NCBI RefSeq assembly: GCF_000966285.1
Contig: NZ_KQ031391.1
Coordinates: 3,321,208-3,385,207, forward strand
Reading direction: 5' to 3'
Origin: Pseudofrankia sp. DC12
GTDB taxonomy: Bacteria > Actinomycetota > Actinomycetes > Frankiales > Frankiaceae
Length of the DNA: 64,000 nt
Shown here: positions 9,607-18,179 of the stretch, in pieces
Layout: every line of letters begins with the position of its first letter
How positions within the stretch are numbered: position 1 is the stretch's first letter
The notes under the pieces: model-generated
Databases searched by the model: none
What the model was told of the DNA's origin: nothing
What the model saw: only the letters and a program-made list of their open reading frames with translations
Translations under genes and position numbers: made by a program

Positions 9607-9713
9607 CAGGCATCCTCCGCGTTCGTGGGCATACGACCCGCGCAGGCTCCCAACCGGTGGCCACCAGGCAGAAGAGGCGACTCGCGTTGATCCACAATCA
9701 CGCGAACGAATGA

Positions 9714-10316
9714 TCAACGATCAGGTGGACGGCGCACAGCAGTGATCATCTGAGGGGCGAGGAACGTCCCGTGCGTCACCGCCGCCGCGACCCGCCACGG
9801 CGCCAGGCCCCCCGGCCTCGGCCAACGGCTGGCCACCGCGACTGCCGCGCCGAGTACCGCCTCAACCGCGTCAGCCAGCGGCGAGCCCGCCCCCGCCGGC
9901 ACCACCGGGTCGACCCCGACCGCCACCAGCAGCGTGGTGAACACCCGCCGGACCGCCTCCGCCCGGCCCGCCAACCGGCGCAGCCAGCCCCGCACCGTCC
10001 CGACCGGCCGGCCCAGCACCCCGGCGACCCGGCGCGCGCCCAGCCCCGAAGCCGCCGCGACCAGCCCCGCCCCGATCACCGCGGCCAGATCCGCCCGCCG
10101 CGAGAAGGCCACGACCGGCAGCAGCACATGTGTCCGCCCGCAGCGGCGGCACCGCGCCCGCCGCGGCCGGCGCGCCACGACCCGACCGAACCCCCGCAGC
10201 ACCCGCCGCGCCGCGAACGCCCACGGCCGCAACGAACCATCACACACCGGACAGGACAGCTCACCCGCCGTCAGCTTCCGGTCGACCGAAGCAGGATCGT
10301 CCTCTACCGTGAGCAC
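9714..10316 (-). CDS. DUF6431-type zinc-ribbon/HTH accessory protein of an IS
   Basis: A 200-residue protein starting at GTG 10316 with GGGAGGCGCC upstream. It has a CPVCDG...CRRCG zinc ribbon (about residues 22-60) and then a helix-turn-helix segment, RRVAGVLGRPVGTVRGWLRR. This arrangement matches the short first frame (DUF6431-like) that precedes a DDE transposase in actinobacterial IS elements. It presumably helps recognise the element ends. Its transposase partner is broken here, so it is probably a leftover. Family assignment is by motif order only. Confidence 0.6.
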   Translation of the reverse strand: MLTVEDDPASVDRKLTAGELSCPVCDGSLRPWAFAARRVLRGFGRVVARRPRRARCRRCGRTHVLLPVVAFSRRADLAAVIGAGLVAAASGLGARRVAGVLGRPVGTVRGWLRRLAGRAEAVRRVFTTLLVAVGVDPVVPAGAGSPLADAVEAVLGAAVAVASRWPRPGGLAPWRVAAAVTHGTFLAPQMITAVRRPPDR

Positions 10317-10574
10317 GGCGCCTCCCGAGGCGCTCCGCGGCCCTCCCTTACCCGCGCAAACAAGGATCGGGGAGGGCCGTCCTCATCCCTGACGTACTCA
10401 CCGTCACCGGCCTGCCACCCCAAAAACCCACCACGGACCCACCAAACCCAACGCGACCGCCGGCGCTGATCCCGCCCATCGACACGCTGTCGCCACCCAC
10501 CCAGCCCGGCCCGCCCAACGCCAGCCCACCGCCGTCGTCAGCGACAGCGCCGCACTGCCCCAGTCCCGTCGGCA

Positions 10575-11756
10575 TCGAAAGCGCCGTTCAACAGGTGGCC
10601 TTCGAGAGGGTCGTGGCTGATGGTCTGGACGTCGAGGAGACGCCGGTTGGCGTTGAAGCCGATCTGCCAGAGCGCAGGCAGGTTGACCAGCCGCTTGCCG
10701 ATCTCGAAATCGCGGGTGTCGTTGATGGTCGTTTCGGTGCGTAGGGCGCGGTTTTCCTTGTGGTACTGCTTGATCGTGGTGTGCTTGTAGTCGACGTGCA
10801 GGCTCGGGGTCACGCCTTCGGTGAGGACCCGGGTGCGGAACCGGCCGGGGGTCGGCCGGTTACGACCGGTGTAGATCTTCCTGTCGAAGATGAGGCTGAC
10901 CTGGTCGGGCCGGCCGGCCGAGGTTGTCGCGGATGACCTCCTCGAAGAACACCCGTCCTGACAGGGGCCGGTCGAGCATCTGGGTCAGGGAGAACTCGGC
11001 CTGCAGGATCGAGATGTCGTAGGTGTAGCCGGCGTCGCGGTCAGCCTGGGTGAACAGGTGCGGCAGGAGGTCGAACCACTTGCGTGCCAGTGCGTCGATC
11101 TGGTCGGGGCCGAGCTGGTCGCAGACCTGCTGGAGCGCGGTCGGGTGGTCGACGGTGGCGAAGGCGTTGTCGAGCGGGGTGAAGCCGATCCCGGCTTTGG
11201 CGGCTTGGCGCTGGGCCCAGTGGTTGCCGCCCCGGCAGAGCTTGGCGTTGTATGGGAAGTAGGAGCAGAACTTCAGGAAGAACGGGCCGAAGTCGGTGTC
11301 GACGCAGTAGAAGTCGAACTGGTTGACGTTGACCAGCCCGGTCGTCTTCACGATCCACGGGTAGGTCACACCCTTGGCGTCGCGGCGCTTCTCCGTCCGG
11401 AACAGTGGGACCTTCTCCTGCGCCCGGCCGATGAACACCACCCCCTCGTCGTCGGTGAACCCGGCAGGTGGGCGTGCATGACGTCGTCCTTACGCTGGCC
11501 CCTGACGACGTCGACGATCGGGACTCCTCGGTCGGTGGCGAAGGTCCGCACCGCCCTGACGAACCGGTCCGTGATCGCGCCCAGTGGGGCGGTCGAGGCG
11601 ACCGGCATGCCGAGCTGGTTATGGACGTAGCCGACGATCCCCCGGTCGAACTGGAGCCGGGGCACGTAGACGTTCGTACATCCGGTCGATGCACTCGACC
11701 TCGAAGCTCACATGACCGGACAGGACGTCAGCGACCGTGCGGGGTAGCGTCATCAT
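10575..11756 (-). pseudogene. Frameshifted conserved actinobacterial gene of unknown function
   Basis: The reading starts at ATG 11756 or 11753 with GGAG upstream (protein MMTLPRTVADVLSG) and can be followed through at least three frame changes: near 11670, where VPRLQFDRGIVG begins; near 11460, entering GVVFIGRAQEKVPLF; and near 10915, entering SLIFDRKIYTG. The last recognisable piece is DYKHTTIKQYHKENRAL and NANRRLLDVQTISHDP, ending near 10575 where homology is lost. The pieces look like a roughly 500-residue protein common in Frankia and Streptomyces with no assigned function. This family memory could not be checked. The strong residual coding character suggests the inactivation is recent. 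Confidence 0.6.
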
Positions 11757-11928
11757 CAGCTCCGGACCGGGACGGTCAGCCCTCGGGCCACCGCCGCCGT
11801 CGTGCGGCACCACAACGGGTTCATCGTCAACCCGTCACACCGCCCGGCCGGAGCCCCAGATCACTACCCGACCACAGCAACATGCCTCGTCGGGCTGGGG
11901 CGAAGCCCCGTTAGGACTGAGAAAGCAC

Positions 11929-11959
11929 TGAGACCGCCGGCGACGTGCCGGCGGTCTCA
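11929..11959 (-). terminator. Hairpin terminator after the HdeD-like gene
   Basis: TGAGACCGCCGGC and GCCGGCGGTCTCA form a perfect 13-bp stem with a 5-base loop, just downstream of the leftward HdeD-like gene. There is no T-run, as is common in high-GC actinobacteria. It may also separate that gene from the decayed gene on the left. Confidence 0.65.
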
Positions 11960-11976
11960 GTCTCCATCCAACGCGT

Positions 11977-12594
11977 TCAGCGATAGCGCGGCGCACCCTG
12001 GTCGGCTCGCCGGGCGGACTCGGGATACGGCGCGCTGTCCGTCCAGCCGCCGCCGAGGGCGTCGCCGCCCCTGGCACCGCGGCGGCGCATCCGCACGCCC
12101 GTCATCATGAGGTCGACGCCGTAGACCAGCAGGAACAGGCCGAACAGCAGGGTCACACTGAGCACGCCGACGCTCGGATGGGTGAACACGACGATCCCGA
12201 ACACGATGCTGGCCAGACCGACCACCACCATGCCGGTGCGAACGCCGCGCCGGACAGGCGCCGCGAACGCGGCACCGACCTCGACGACGCCGGTGACCAC
12301 GGCCCAGACACCCAGCCAGACCGTCAGCACGAACACCGTCATCGCGGGCCAGACGAGCGCCACCACACCGGCCGCGACGTCCAGCAGCCCGAGGGCGATG
12401 CTGCCCGCCGCGGGGCCCGCCCGGTCATGCGCGAACGCGCGGTGGAAATGGCCGATCGCATCGCAGAACACATAGATCGCGAAAAGCACGATCAGCGCGC
12501 TCACAGTGACCCCAGGCCAGGCGATGGCGACAATTCCCAGTGCCACGGCAACAAAGCCGCGCAGCAGGAAGGAAGTGGATTCCGACCTGAGCAT
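11977..12594 (-). CDS. HdeD/DUF308-family membrane protein
   Basis: Small integral membrane protein of 205 residues with six predicted membrane helices in three hairpins (for example GFVAVALGIVAIAWPG, then IALGLLDVAAGVVALVWP, then GLASIVFGIVVFTHPS). The recurring pattern of a helix, GIV, and a WP or HP turn is the hallmark of the DUF308/HdeD repeat. HdeD was described in E. coli acid resistance, but the role of the actinobacterial relatives is unknown. Start ATG 12594 has GGAGGTGATGG upstream. The C-terminal 35 residues are polar and cytosolic. It is a single-gene unit followed by a hairpin terminator. Confidence 0.85.
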   Translation of the reverse strand: MLRSESTSFLLRGFVAVALGIVAIAWPGVTVSALIVLFAIYVFCDAIGHFHRAFAHDRAGPAAGSIALGLLDVAAGVVALVWPAMTVFVLTVWLGVWAVVTGVVEVGAAFAAPVRRGVRTGMVVVGLASIVFGIVVFTHPSVGVLSVTLLFGLFLLVYGVDLMMTGVRMRRRGARGGDALGGGWTDSAPYPESARRADQGAPRYR

Positions 12595-12786
12595 GTCCCA
12601 TCACCTCCAGGCTGTTGCTCGGTCGCCACTAAGCGTGCCCACCCAGCCTCGCCCGGACGCCTGGCACCTCCGGGTCAGGACGGTTGGCCCGGTCCAGACC
12701 AGTCCCGAGCAGGCCAGACCGGGCGAAACGCCGGGTTGCCCCACCTGGGAGAAATCGGCTGAACAACGCGCGGGCGTTGGGACAGG

Positions 12787-14133
12787 ATGGCGGGCATGGT
12801 CGCTCCAGCCGAGACCGCGTCCGCCCGTCCCACTCCGCCGACGCACGGCTACACCGTCACCTGCGAGTGGTCAGGCTCAACCGGGGCCGGGTACGATCAG
12901 TACTCCCGGTCGCACCTCGGGAACGCTCCGCCGGCGGCCGCCGCGGTCCGGCTCTCCTCCGACTCCGCCTTCCGCGGCGACCCGTCGCTGCTCAACCCCG
13001 AGCAGCTGGTCGTGTTGGCGGCGGCGTCCTGCCAGCTGCTGTCGTTCCTGGCGATCGCCGCGCGGGCCCGGGTCGACGTGCGGGACTACCAGGACGCCGG
13101 CACCGCCGTGATGACCGAGGACGGCCGGGGCGGCGGCGCGATCACCGAGATCACCCTGCGGCCCCGGATCACCGTCGTCACCGACGCCACCGAGGAAAGG
13201 CTGGGCCGGCTCGCCCAGCTGGCCCATGAGCAGTGTTTCATCGCCGCCTCGCTGAACTGCCCGGTCACCGTCTCCCCGACGTTCGAGATCCTCACCCCGT
13301 ACGCGTTCCGGGACACCGAGACGGCGGCTCACCGGCTCGCGCTGGTCGCCGACGTCTTCGGTCCCGGCTCCCGCGCCTTCGTCCGGGACCGGGTCGGCGC
13401 ACACGGGCCGGCCGACGTCCGGCTCGCCGTCGACCTCGGCTGCGGGCCGGGCCACACCACCCGGCTGCTGGCCGCCGCGACCGGCGCGGCCCACACCGTC
13501 GGGCTGGACGCGTCGACGGCCTTCGTCGCCGCGGCCACCGGCGCCGAGACGGTCAACGCCGAGGACGATGGGCGCGGCGGCGAACTGACCTTCCTGCGCC
13601 ACGACGTCCGCCGGGTGCCGTTCCCGGCCCAGGCACGCGCCGCCGACGTCGTCTACGCCCGGCTGTTGCTGCCCCACCTGGTCGACGTCACCGACGCGAT
13701 CGGCGGCTGGATCACCCAGGTCGCCCCGCACGGCCTGCTGCTACTCGACGAGGTCGAGTCGATCGACACCGACCAGCCGGCACTCGCCGCCTACCTCGAC
13801 CACGCGCGCCGGCTGCTGACGGCCCGCGGCACGACCCTGCACGCCGGCCGGCTGGTCAGCACCGCGCTGCACGACCTGGCCGCACACCGCGACGGGGCGT
13901 CCTTCGAGGTCGAGTACGACGCCACCGAGCTCGTGCGTCCTTCGGTGCCGGCCGCCGCCGCGATGTTCGGCCTGAACCTGGTCGTCTGGCGCACCGACCC
14001 CCTGTACCGCGGCCGACAGCCCGAGCTCGACCAGCTGGCCGCCGACCTGGCGGCGCTGGCCGCTGGCCCGGAGCGTGCTGGTCAGATCACCTGGACGATG
14101 CGCCGCGTCGCCGTCCGCCGCCTGGCCGGCTAG
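12787..14133 (+). CDS. OsmC-like domain fused to SAM-dependent methyltransferase
   Basis: Two domains in one uninterrupted frame of 448 residues. Residues about 20-165 are OsmC/Ohr-like, with a first Cys in AAASCQLLSFL and a second in HEQCFIAASLNCPV, the positions of the peroxidatic and resolving cysteines of that family. From about residue 180 a class I methyltransferase follows, with the SAM motif VDLGCGPGHTTRLL (about 215-228), HDVRRVPFP and VYARLLLPHL. OsmC-family proteins reduce organic peroxides, while the methyltransferase substrate is unknown. The two are normally separate genes. The start is uncertain (ATG 12787 or 12796; no strong ribosome site), but the fusion point lies well inside continuous coding sequence. 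Confidence 0.8.
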   Translation: MAGMVAPAETASARPTPPTHGYTVTCEWSGSTGAGYDQYSRSHLGNAPPAAAAVRLSSDSAFRGDPSLLNPEQLVVLAAASCQLLSFLAIAARARVDVRDYQDAGTAVMTEDGRGGGAITEITLRPRITVVTDATEERLGRLAQLAHEQCFIAASLNCPVTVSPTFEILTPYAFRDTETAAHRLALVADVFGPGSRAFVRDRVGAHGPADVRLAVDLGCGPGHTTRLLAAATGAAHTVGLDASTAFVAAATGAETVNAEDDGRGGELTFLRHDVRRVPFPAQARAADVVYARLLLPHLVDVTDAIGGWITQVAPHGLLLLDEVESIDTDQPALAAYLDHARRLLTARGTTLHAGRLVSTALHDLAAHRDGASFEVEYDATELVRPSVPAAAAMFGLNLVVWRTDPLYRGRQPELDQLAADLAALAAGPERAGQITWTMRRVAVRRLAG

Positions 14134-14195
14134 CTCCACCCGGAGCAGCCGCGGCCCGGCGGGCGCCTGGACCGAACTTCCGATCGGCCTAGGCC

Positions 14196-14342
14196 GTGCC
14201 CGAGCTGGCGGCCCTGCTCGCAAGCCATGGCTTCACCGTGACGCGCGACGAGTCCCTGCTCGCGATCTCCGAACGTCTCGGCCTGACCGGCACCCGCCGG
14301 GCGTCGGTCACGAACGCCCGCCTGGCCGTCGCCGACCGCTGA
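14196..14342 (+). pseudogene. Remnant C-terminus of a SAM-dependent methyltransferase
   Basis: An in-frame stop at 14190 precedes GTG 14196, and the frame then encodes 48 residues (ELAALLASHGFTVTRDESLL through VTNARLAVADR). This strongly resembles the last 45 residues of actinobacterial leucine-carboxymethyltransferase-like enzymes. No start region, SAM motif or ribosome site accompanies it, so it is most likely a leftover fragment. Confidence 0.45.
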
Positions 14343-14382
14343 CCCGCGCGGGCCGCCGGTCCGACGCCGCGGGATCCCACGG

Positions 14383-15051
14383 CTACACGCCGAGGAAGTC
14401 CAGGACGGCCGCCATGGCGCGCATGTTGGACTGCAGCGAGAAGTGGTCCGCGCGCTCGATGAGGACGCCGGTGGCGCTCGGGAGCATGGCCGCCAGCGCC
14501 TCGGGGTCGCCGGCGGGATCCCGCTCGCCGGTGACGACGAGAACCTCGCAGGTGATCGCGGCCAGCTCTACGGCGGTCAGCGGCTCAGCCGCGCGCCGGG
14601 CGAACGCGGCCAGCGGCGCGAGATCGTTGCCGGCGCTCTTGGCTAGGCCCCGGAACAGGCGGGCGCGAACGTCTGTCGGGTCGGCGTTCTCGATCGAGAA
14701 CGAGCCCGCCTCGCGGACCTCCAGCACGGCCGGGCCGATCCCCATCACGGCGAGCCGGTCGAACGACGCGAGCCCGCGCGCCGCGATCTCCAGCAGGGTC
14801 CGGGCGCCGGCCGAGAAGCCGACCGCGTCGACGGGACCACGGTCGGCGAACGCGGCGGCGACGGTCGCCGCGACGTCGGCGTAGTCCGCCGGGTCGGTCG
14901 AGCGCTGCGCCGTGCCGTGCCCGGGCAGGTCGACGGCGATCACCTCGCGGCCGGCCTCGCGCAGCATCTCGACCCAGCCAGCCGGCCCCCAGCCGTGCTC
15001 GCTGGAGGACGCGAACCCATGAACCAGGACGACAGGCGCCGAATCAGCCAC
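14383..15051 (-). CDS. Alpha/beta-hydrolase
   Basis: Serine hydrolase of 222 residues, predicted cytosolic, of unknown substrate. The oxyanion loop VLVHGFASSSEHGWG is near the N-terminus. The nucleophile elbow is GFSAG (about residues 98-102), the acid lies in VTGERDPAGD and the catalytic His is in ADHFSLQ, followed by a short C-terminal helix. All three catalytic residues are therefore present. The size is small, leaving room for only a minimal lid. It is a single leftward gene, divergent from the methyltransferase fragment and 121 bases from the next leftward gene. Confidence 0.85.
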   Translation of the reverse strand: MADSAPVVLVHGFASSSEHGWGPAGWVEMLREAGREVIAVDLPGHGTAQRSTDPADYADVAATVAAAFADRGPVDAVGFSAGARTLLEIAARGLASFDRLAVMGIGPAVLEVREAGSFSIENADPTDVRARLFRGLAKSAGNDLAPLAAFARRAAEPLTAVELAAITCEVLVVTGERDPAGDPEALAAMLPSATGVLIERADHFSLQSNMRAMAAVLDFLGV

Positions 15052-15172
15052 CCGCGAACAGTAACCGCCGCTGTTTCGGCCCGTCGAGCCACACGTGGTG
15101 GTCGCGGGTCTCGCCCCGTCACCGCCACCGGGAACGACAGCACCGGGAACGACGGTGACCGCGCCCGTCAGG

Positions 15173-15958
15173 TCAGCGGTCGCGGAGGCGGTAGCGCGAC
15201 CAGGGCAACGGGTCGTTCGAGCCCCGCCGTGGGCGGAGCCGGTCGGCCGGCGGTTCCGCCTGGTCGGGCTGGCGCGCGGGCGGGACGGTCGCAGCCGGGG
15301 CCGCCGGCAACCGGTGCGGCCCCGGCGTGCTGACGGGCGCCGATGGCAGGGCCCGGTCCAGATCGGCCGGCCCGCGCGCGGTCTGGTAGCCGATGGCGAT
15401 CTCGGCGCGGGCGAGCCAGTCGAGGTCCAGGGCTGGGGTCACGTCGACCAGCAACGCGTCGATGCGGTCGACCAGCACGTCGGCCTCCGGGCCGCGGCGC
15501 TGCCGGCGCGCGGCCATCGCCCAGCGGCTCGTGGCGCTCTCCAGGTCGTGGCGCGGGCTGGTGTCGTGCAGGCCGCGCCGGACGATCCCGGCCAGCTCGT
15601 CGGACAGCCGGGTCGACGGTGCCCGCTCGGCCAGGGCGACGAGCTCGGTGGCGAGCGCCAGCGCGCGTCCCCAGGAGAACAGGCCGCTGTGCTTGCGCGG
15701 CAGGGCGGCAAGCTGGCTGATCCAGCTGGTGGTGACGCCAAGCGCGCGGGCGACGGCGCCGACCCCACGGCGAGCGCCCTCATCGGTGGTCTCGGGCAGC
15801 AGCTGGTGGACCGTCATCGCCTGCAGGCTGGCCCGGTTGTCGGACAGCTCGCGCAGCGCCCGCCAGCGCACGGTAGGCGGCGCCTCGGCCCAGACGTGGA
15901 CCATCGCCGTCAGGAGCTCGTCAACCTGCCGGTCGACCTGGTCATCACGCCGACTCAC
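15173..15958 (-). CDS. Uncharacterised protein with a probable HTH segment
   Basis: A 261-residue protein not recognised as a known family. Start GTG 15958 has GAGGTGAAGGG upstream. A stretch around VGAVARALGVTTSWISQLAAL (about residues 65-85) reads like a helix-turn-helix, so a DNA-binding role is plausible. The rest is helical, with several Trp/Arg pairs, and the last 60 residues are a Pro/Ala/Arg-rich tail. No membrane span or signal is seen. Two GTAAAC direct repeats lie just upstream, possibly an autoregulatory site. Function is unknown. Confidence 0.6.
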   Translation of the reverse strand: MSRRDDQVDRQVDELLTAMVHVWAEAPPTVRWRALRELSDNRASLQAMTVHQLLPETTDEGARRGVGAVARALGVTTSWISQLAALPRKHSGLFSWGRALALATELVALAERAPSTRLSDELAGIVRRGLHDTSPRHDLESATSRWAMAARRQRRGPEADVLVDRIDALLVDVTPALDLDWLARAEIAIGYQTARGPADLDRALPSAPVSTPGPHRLPAAPAATVPPARQPDQAEPPADRLRPRRGSNDPLPWSRYRLRDR

Positions 15959-15991
15959 CGGCCAAACCGCCCTTCACCTCGCTTATTGCCC

Positions 15992-16017
15992 GTAAACTTA
16001 GTTAAGTCACGGTAAAC
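15992..16017 (-). promoter_or_regulatory. GTAAAC direct repeats in an AT-rich promoter region
   Basis: The word GTAAAC occurs at 15992 and again at 16012, exactly 20 bases (two helical turns) apart, in the only AT-rich patch of the 15959-16234 gap. It is just upstream of the HTH-like gene. A protein binding as a tandem on one face of the helix would fit. The rest of that gap shows no gene. Confidence 0.35.
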
Positions 16018-16234
16018 AACAGCGCACAGCGAATGAACTGTTACTTTCCGACCTCAAGGCCGGTCGAACGGGTCTTCTTGACCGATCTTCACCCAACATC
16101 CTCGAGCACCGCGCACCGGGTCCCCGAGCCAGCCACCGGCGGCCCGACTCGTGCACTGAGCGCTACAACCGGGCACGGGAGCCGACGGGAGCGCAGCGCC
16201 CCCGCAGACCCGCGGATGTAGGGGTTGAACCGGG

Positions 16235-17356
16235 TCAGTGGCCGCCGGGCTGGATCGGCGCCGGATAGCCGGCGGGCGGTTCGGCCGCCCAGGCGGCCGC
16301 ACCGACAGCGCCGGCGAAGCCGTCCACCGCCGTGAGGATCCGTGGGGCCTCCACCAGCACCGTGTACCGCGACATGACCTCGTCGATCTGCGGGCGGAAC
16401 GCCGGCAGACCTGCCGCGACACCCCCGCCGACGACGATGACCTCCGGTGCGAGCGCGTTCGCGAGGCCCGCCAGCGCGATCCCCAGGGCGTGCCCGGCGC
16501 GGGCAACCAGCCGTGCGCAGGCGGGATCGACGGGCGCCAGCCGCACCACGTCGGCGGGCTCGACCGCCTCGGGCTGCCCACCGACCGCGGCGGCGAGTGC
16601 CGGCGAAGCCCCGGTACGCACCAGGTCGGCGCCCATCTCGGCGAGTGCCCGGCCACCGGCGATCGTCTCCAGGCAGCCGACCGAGCCGCAGCCGCACCTG
16701 CGGCCGTCCACCGGCTCGATGGGCATGTGCCCGATCTCGCCGCCACGGCGGGCGCGACCCATCCGAAGCTGCCCGTCGGAGGCGATGGCACCACCGATGC
16801 CGGTCCCCAGAGTCACGAAGATCGCGTCCGACGCCCCCGCCGCGGCGCCGTGCCGCAGCTGGCCGTAGGCGAACGCACGGGCGTCGTTCGCCAGGTTCAC
16901 CGGTCGGCCGGTGGCGTCGGCGAGCTCCGGGCCGACCGCGCGGACCGACCAGTCGCCCGCGATGTTCGGGACGACGAGCAGCCGGCCGGCGACCGGGTCG
17001 AGCGCGCCGGCGGCGGCCACCCCGATCGCGCGGGCCTCGGGCACCTGGGCGGCGACCTCCGCCAGGGCGCCCAGCACGTCGTCCACCCCGCTGTGCGGGG
17101 TCGGGACCCGGCCCTTGCGGACTACCTGGCCATCCGCCAGCGTGACCCACTTGATCGAGGTGCCGCCGAGGTCCAGCCCGAGGACCGTCGAGGACCTCGG
17201 CTCGGCCTCCAGCGGCCAGGTGCGGGCCTGCGAATCCTGAGGCCAACTGGCGGCCTCGGGATCCTGAGGCCACGTGCGGGCCTGCGAATCCTGAGGCCAC
17301 GTGCGGGCCTGTGCATCCTGAGGCCACGTGCGGGCCTGGCGGCCGCCCTGAGTCAC
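16235..17356 (-). CDS. ROK-family sugar kinase (glucokinase-like) with N-terminal repeats
   Basis: ATP-dependent sugar kinase, probably a glucokinase. The phosphate-binding motif LGLDLGGTSIKWV, the second ATP loop VTLGTGIGGAI and the ROK zinc site RCGCGSVGCLE (Cys residues coordinating zinc, preceded by GGEIGHM with the conserved His) are all present, as is the catalytic Asp in NDARAFAYG. GTG 17356 behind GGAG is chosen as start. The open frame upstream is longer but lacks a ribosome site. Residues 7-51 are five tandem copies of a nine-residue unit (QARTWPQDS-like) not part of the ROK fold. The gene is transcribed away from an FMN reductase, with a palindromic site between them. Confidence 0.85.
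   Translation of the reverse strand: MTQGGRQARTWPQDAQARTWPQDSQARTWPQDPEAASWPQDSQARTWPLEAEPRSSTVLGLDLGGTSIKWVTLADGQVVRKGRVPTPHSGVDDVLGALAEVAAQVPEARAIGVAAAGALDPVAGRLLVVPNIAGDWSVRAVGPELADATGRPVNLANDARAFAYGQLRHGAAAGASDAIFVTLGTGIGGAIASDGQLRMGRARRGGEIGHMPIEPVDGRRCGCGSVGCLETIAGGRALAEMGADLVRTGASPALAAAVGGQPEAVEPADVVRLAPVDPACARLVARAGHALGIALAGLANALAPEVIVVGGGVAAGLPAFRPQIDEVMSRYTVLVEAPRILTAVDGFAGAVGAAAWAAEPPAGYPAPIQPGGH
17204..17338 (-). repeat. Five 27-bp tandem repeats inside the ROK kinase gene
   Basis: The units encode QARTWPQDA, QARTWPQDS, QARTWPQDP, EAASWPQDS and QARTWPLEA. DNA similarity between units is high, with runs such as CCTGAGGCCACGTGCGGGCC recurring, so the array arose by recent tandem duplication in frame and may vary in copy number between strains. 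Confidence 0.8.
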
Positions 17357-17548
17357 CGCGCCATTCTCCGTCTCCGCGCTGGGGCCGAACCGTGCTCGGC
17401 CTTGTTGTCCGCCGGCCGCCACCGCACGGCCCGCGCTCGCCGGGCAGCACCGCCTCGCCGAAGAGTAGGGGCGGATGGCAGGACTGTGGTCAACCCCATG
17501 ACCGTGCCGTCCGTTCGCCGGCGGCCCGGTCGCTAGCCTGGGATTTGG

Positions 17549-17560
17549 TTGCGTACGCAA
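17549..17560. promoter_or_regulatory. Palindromic operator candidate TTGCGTACGCAA
   Basis: Perfect 12-bp palindrome between the divergently read ROK kinase (start 17356) and FMN reductase (start 17595) genes, 35 bases upstream of the latter. The dyad form and central placement fit a repressor site controlling one or both genes; the regulator is unknown. Confidence 0.45.
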
Positions 17561-17594
17561 TCTCGTCGCCTGTCAGAAGGTGGAGGCAATTGTC

Positions 17595-18161
17595 GTGCCG
17601 AAGCTTGTGGTCATCATCGCGAGCACCCGTCCCGGCCGGATCGGGCCCTCGATCGGGACGTGGGTGGCCGAGCAGGCGACTGCGCACGGTGCCTTCGACG
17701 TGGAACTGGTCGACCTCGCCGAGGTGGACCTCCCGATGTTCAACGAACCAAGGCACCCTCGGCTGGGCGACTACGCCCATGACCACACCAAAGAGTGGGC
17801 CGCCACCGTGGCCGCGGCGGACGCGTTCGTCTTCGTGATGCCGGAGTACAACCATTCGTTCACCGCGCCGTTGAAGAACGCGCTTGACTTCCTGTCCGCG
17901 GAGTGGCAACACAAGCCGGTCGGTTTCGCCAGCTACGGCGGGATCGCCGCCGGCACCCGCGCGGTGCAGGCGATCAAGCCGGTGCTCGCGGCGCTCGACC
18001 TGGTCCCGGTGACTCCGGCGGTCGCCCTCGCGATGGTGGGCCAGAAGATCGGCTCGGACGGCCAGCTCACGGCCGACGCGGCGATGGACGCGGCCGCCAA
18101 GGTGATGTTCGACGAGCTCGCCCGCTGGACCGTCACGCTTGCCGCGCTGCGCACCAGCTGA
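17595..18161 (+). CDS. NADPH-dependent FMN reductase
   Basis: Flavodoxin-fold reductase of 188 residues that uses NAD(P)H to reduce FMN or quinone-type acceptors in the cytosol. Motifs are the phosphate-binding loop IIASTRPGRIGP near the N-terminus, the isoalloxazine-binding MPEYNHSFTAPLKNALDF, and FASYGGIAAG. Start GTG 17595 has GGAGG eight bases upstream; GTG 17580 is an alternative in the same frame. It is a single gene, convergent with the lipase gene 18 bases away and divergent from the sugar kinase across a palindromic site. Confidence 0.88.
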   Translation: MPKLVVIIASTRPGRIGPSIGTWVAEQATAHGAFDVELVDLAEVDLPMFNEPRHPRLGDYAHDHTKEWAATVAAADAFVFVMPEYNHSFTAPLKNALDFLSAEWQHKPVGFASYGGIAAGTRAVQAIKPVLAALDLVPVTPAVALAMVGQKIGSDGQLTADAAMDAAAKVMFDELARWTVTLAALRTS

Positions 18162-18179
18162 GCCAGGGTGACGGCGGCC

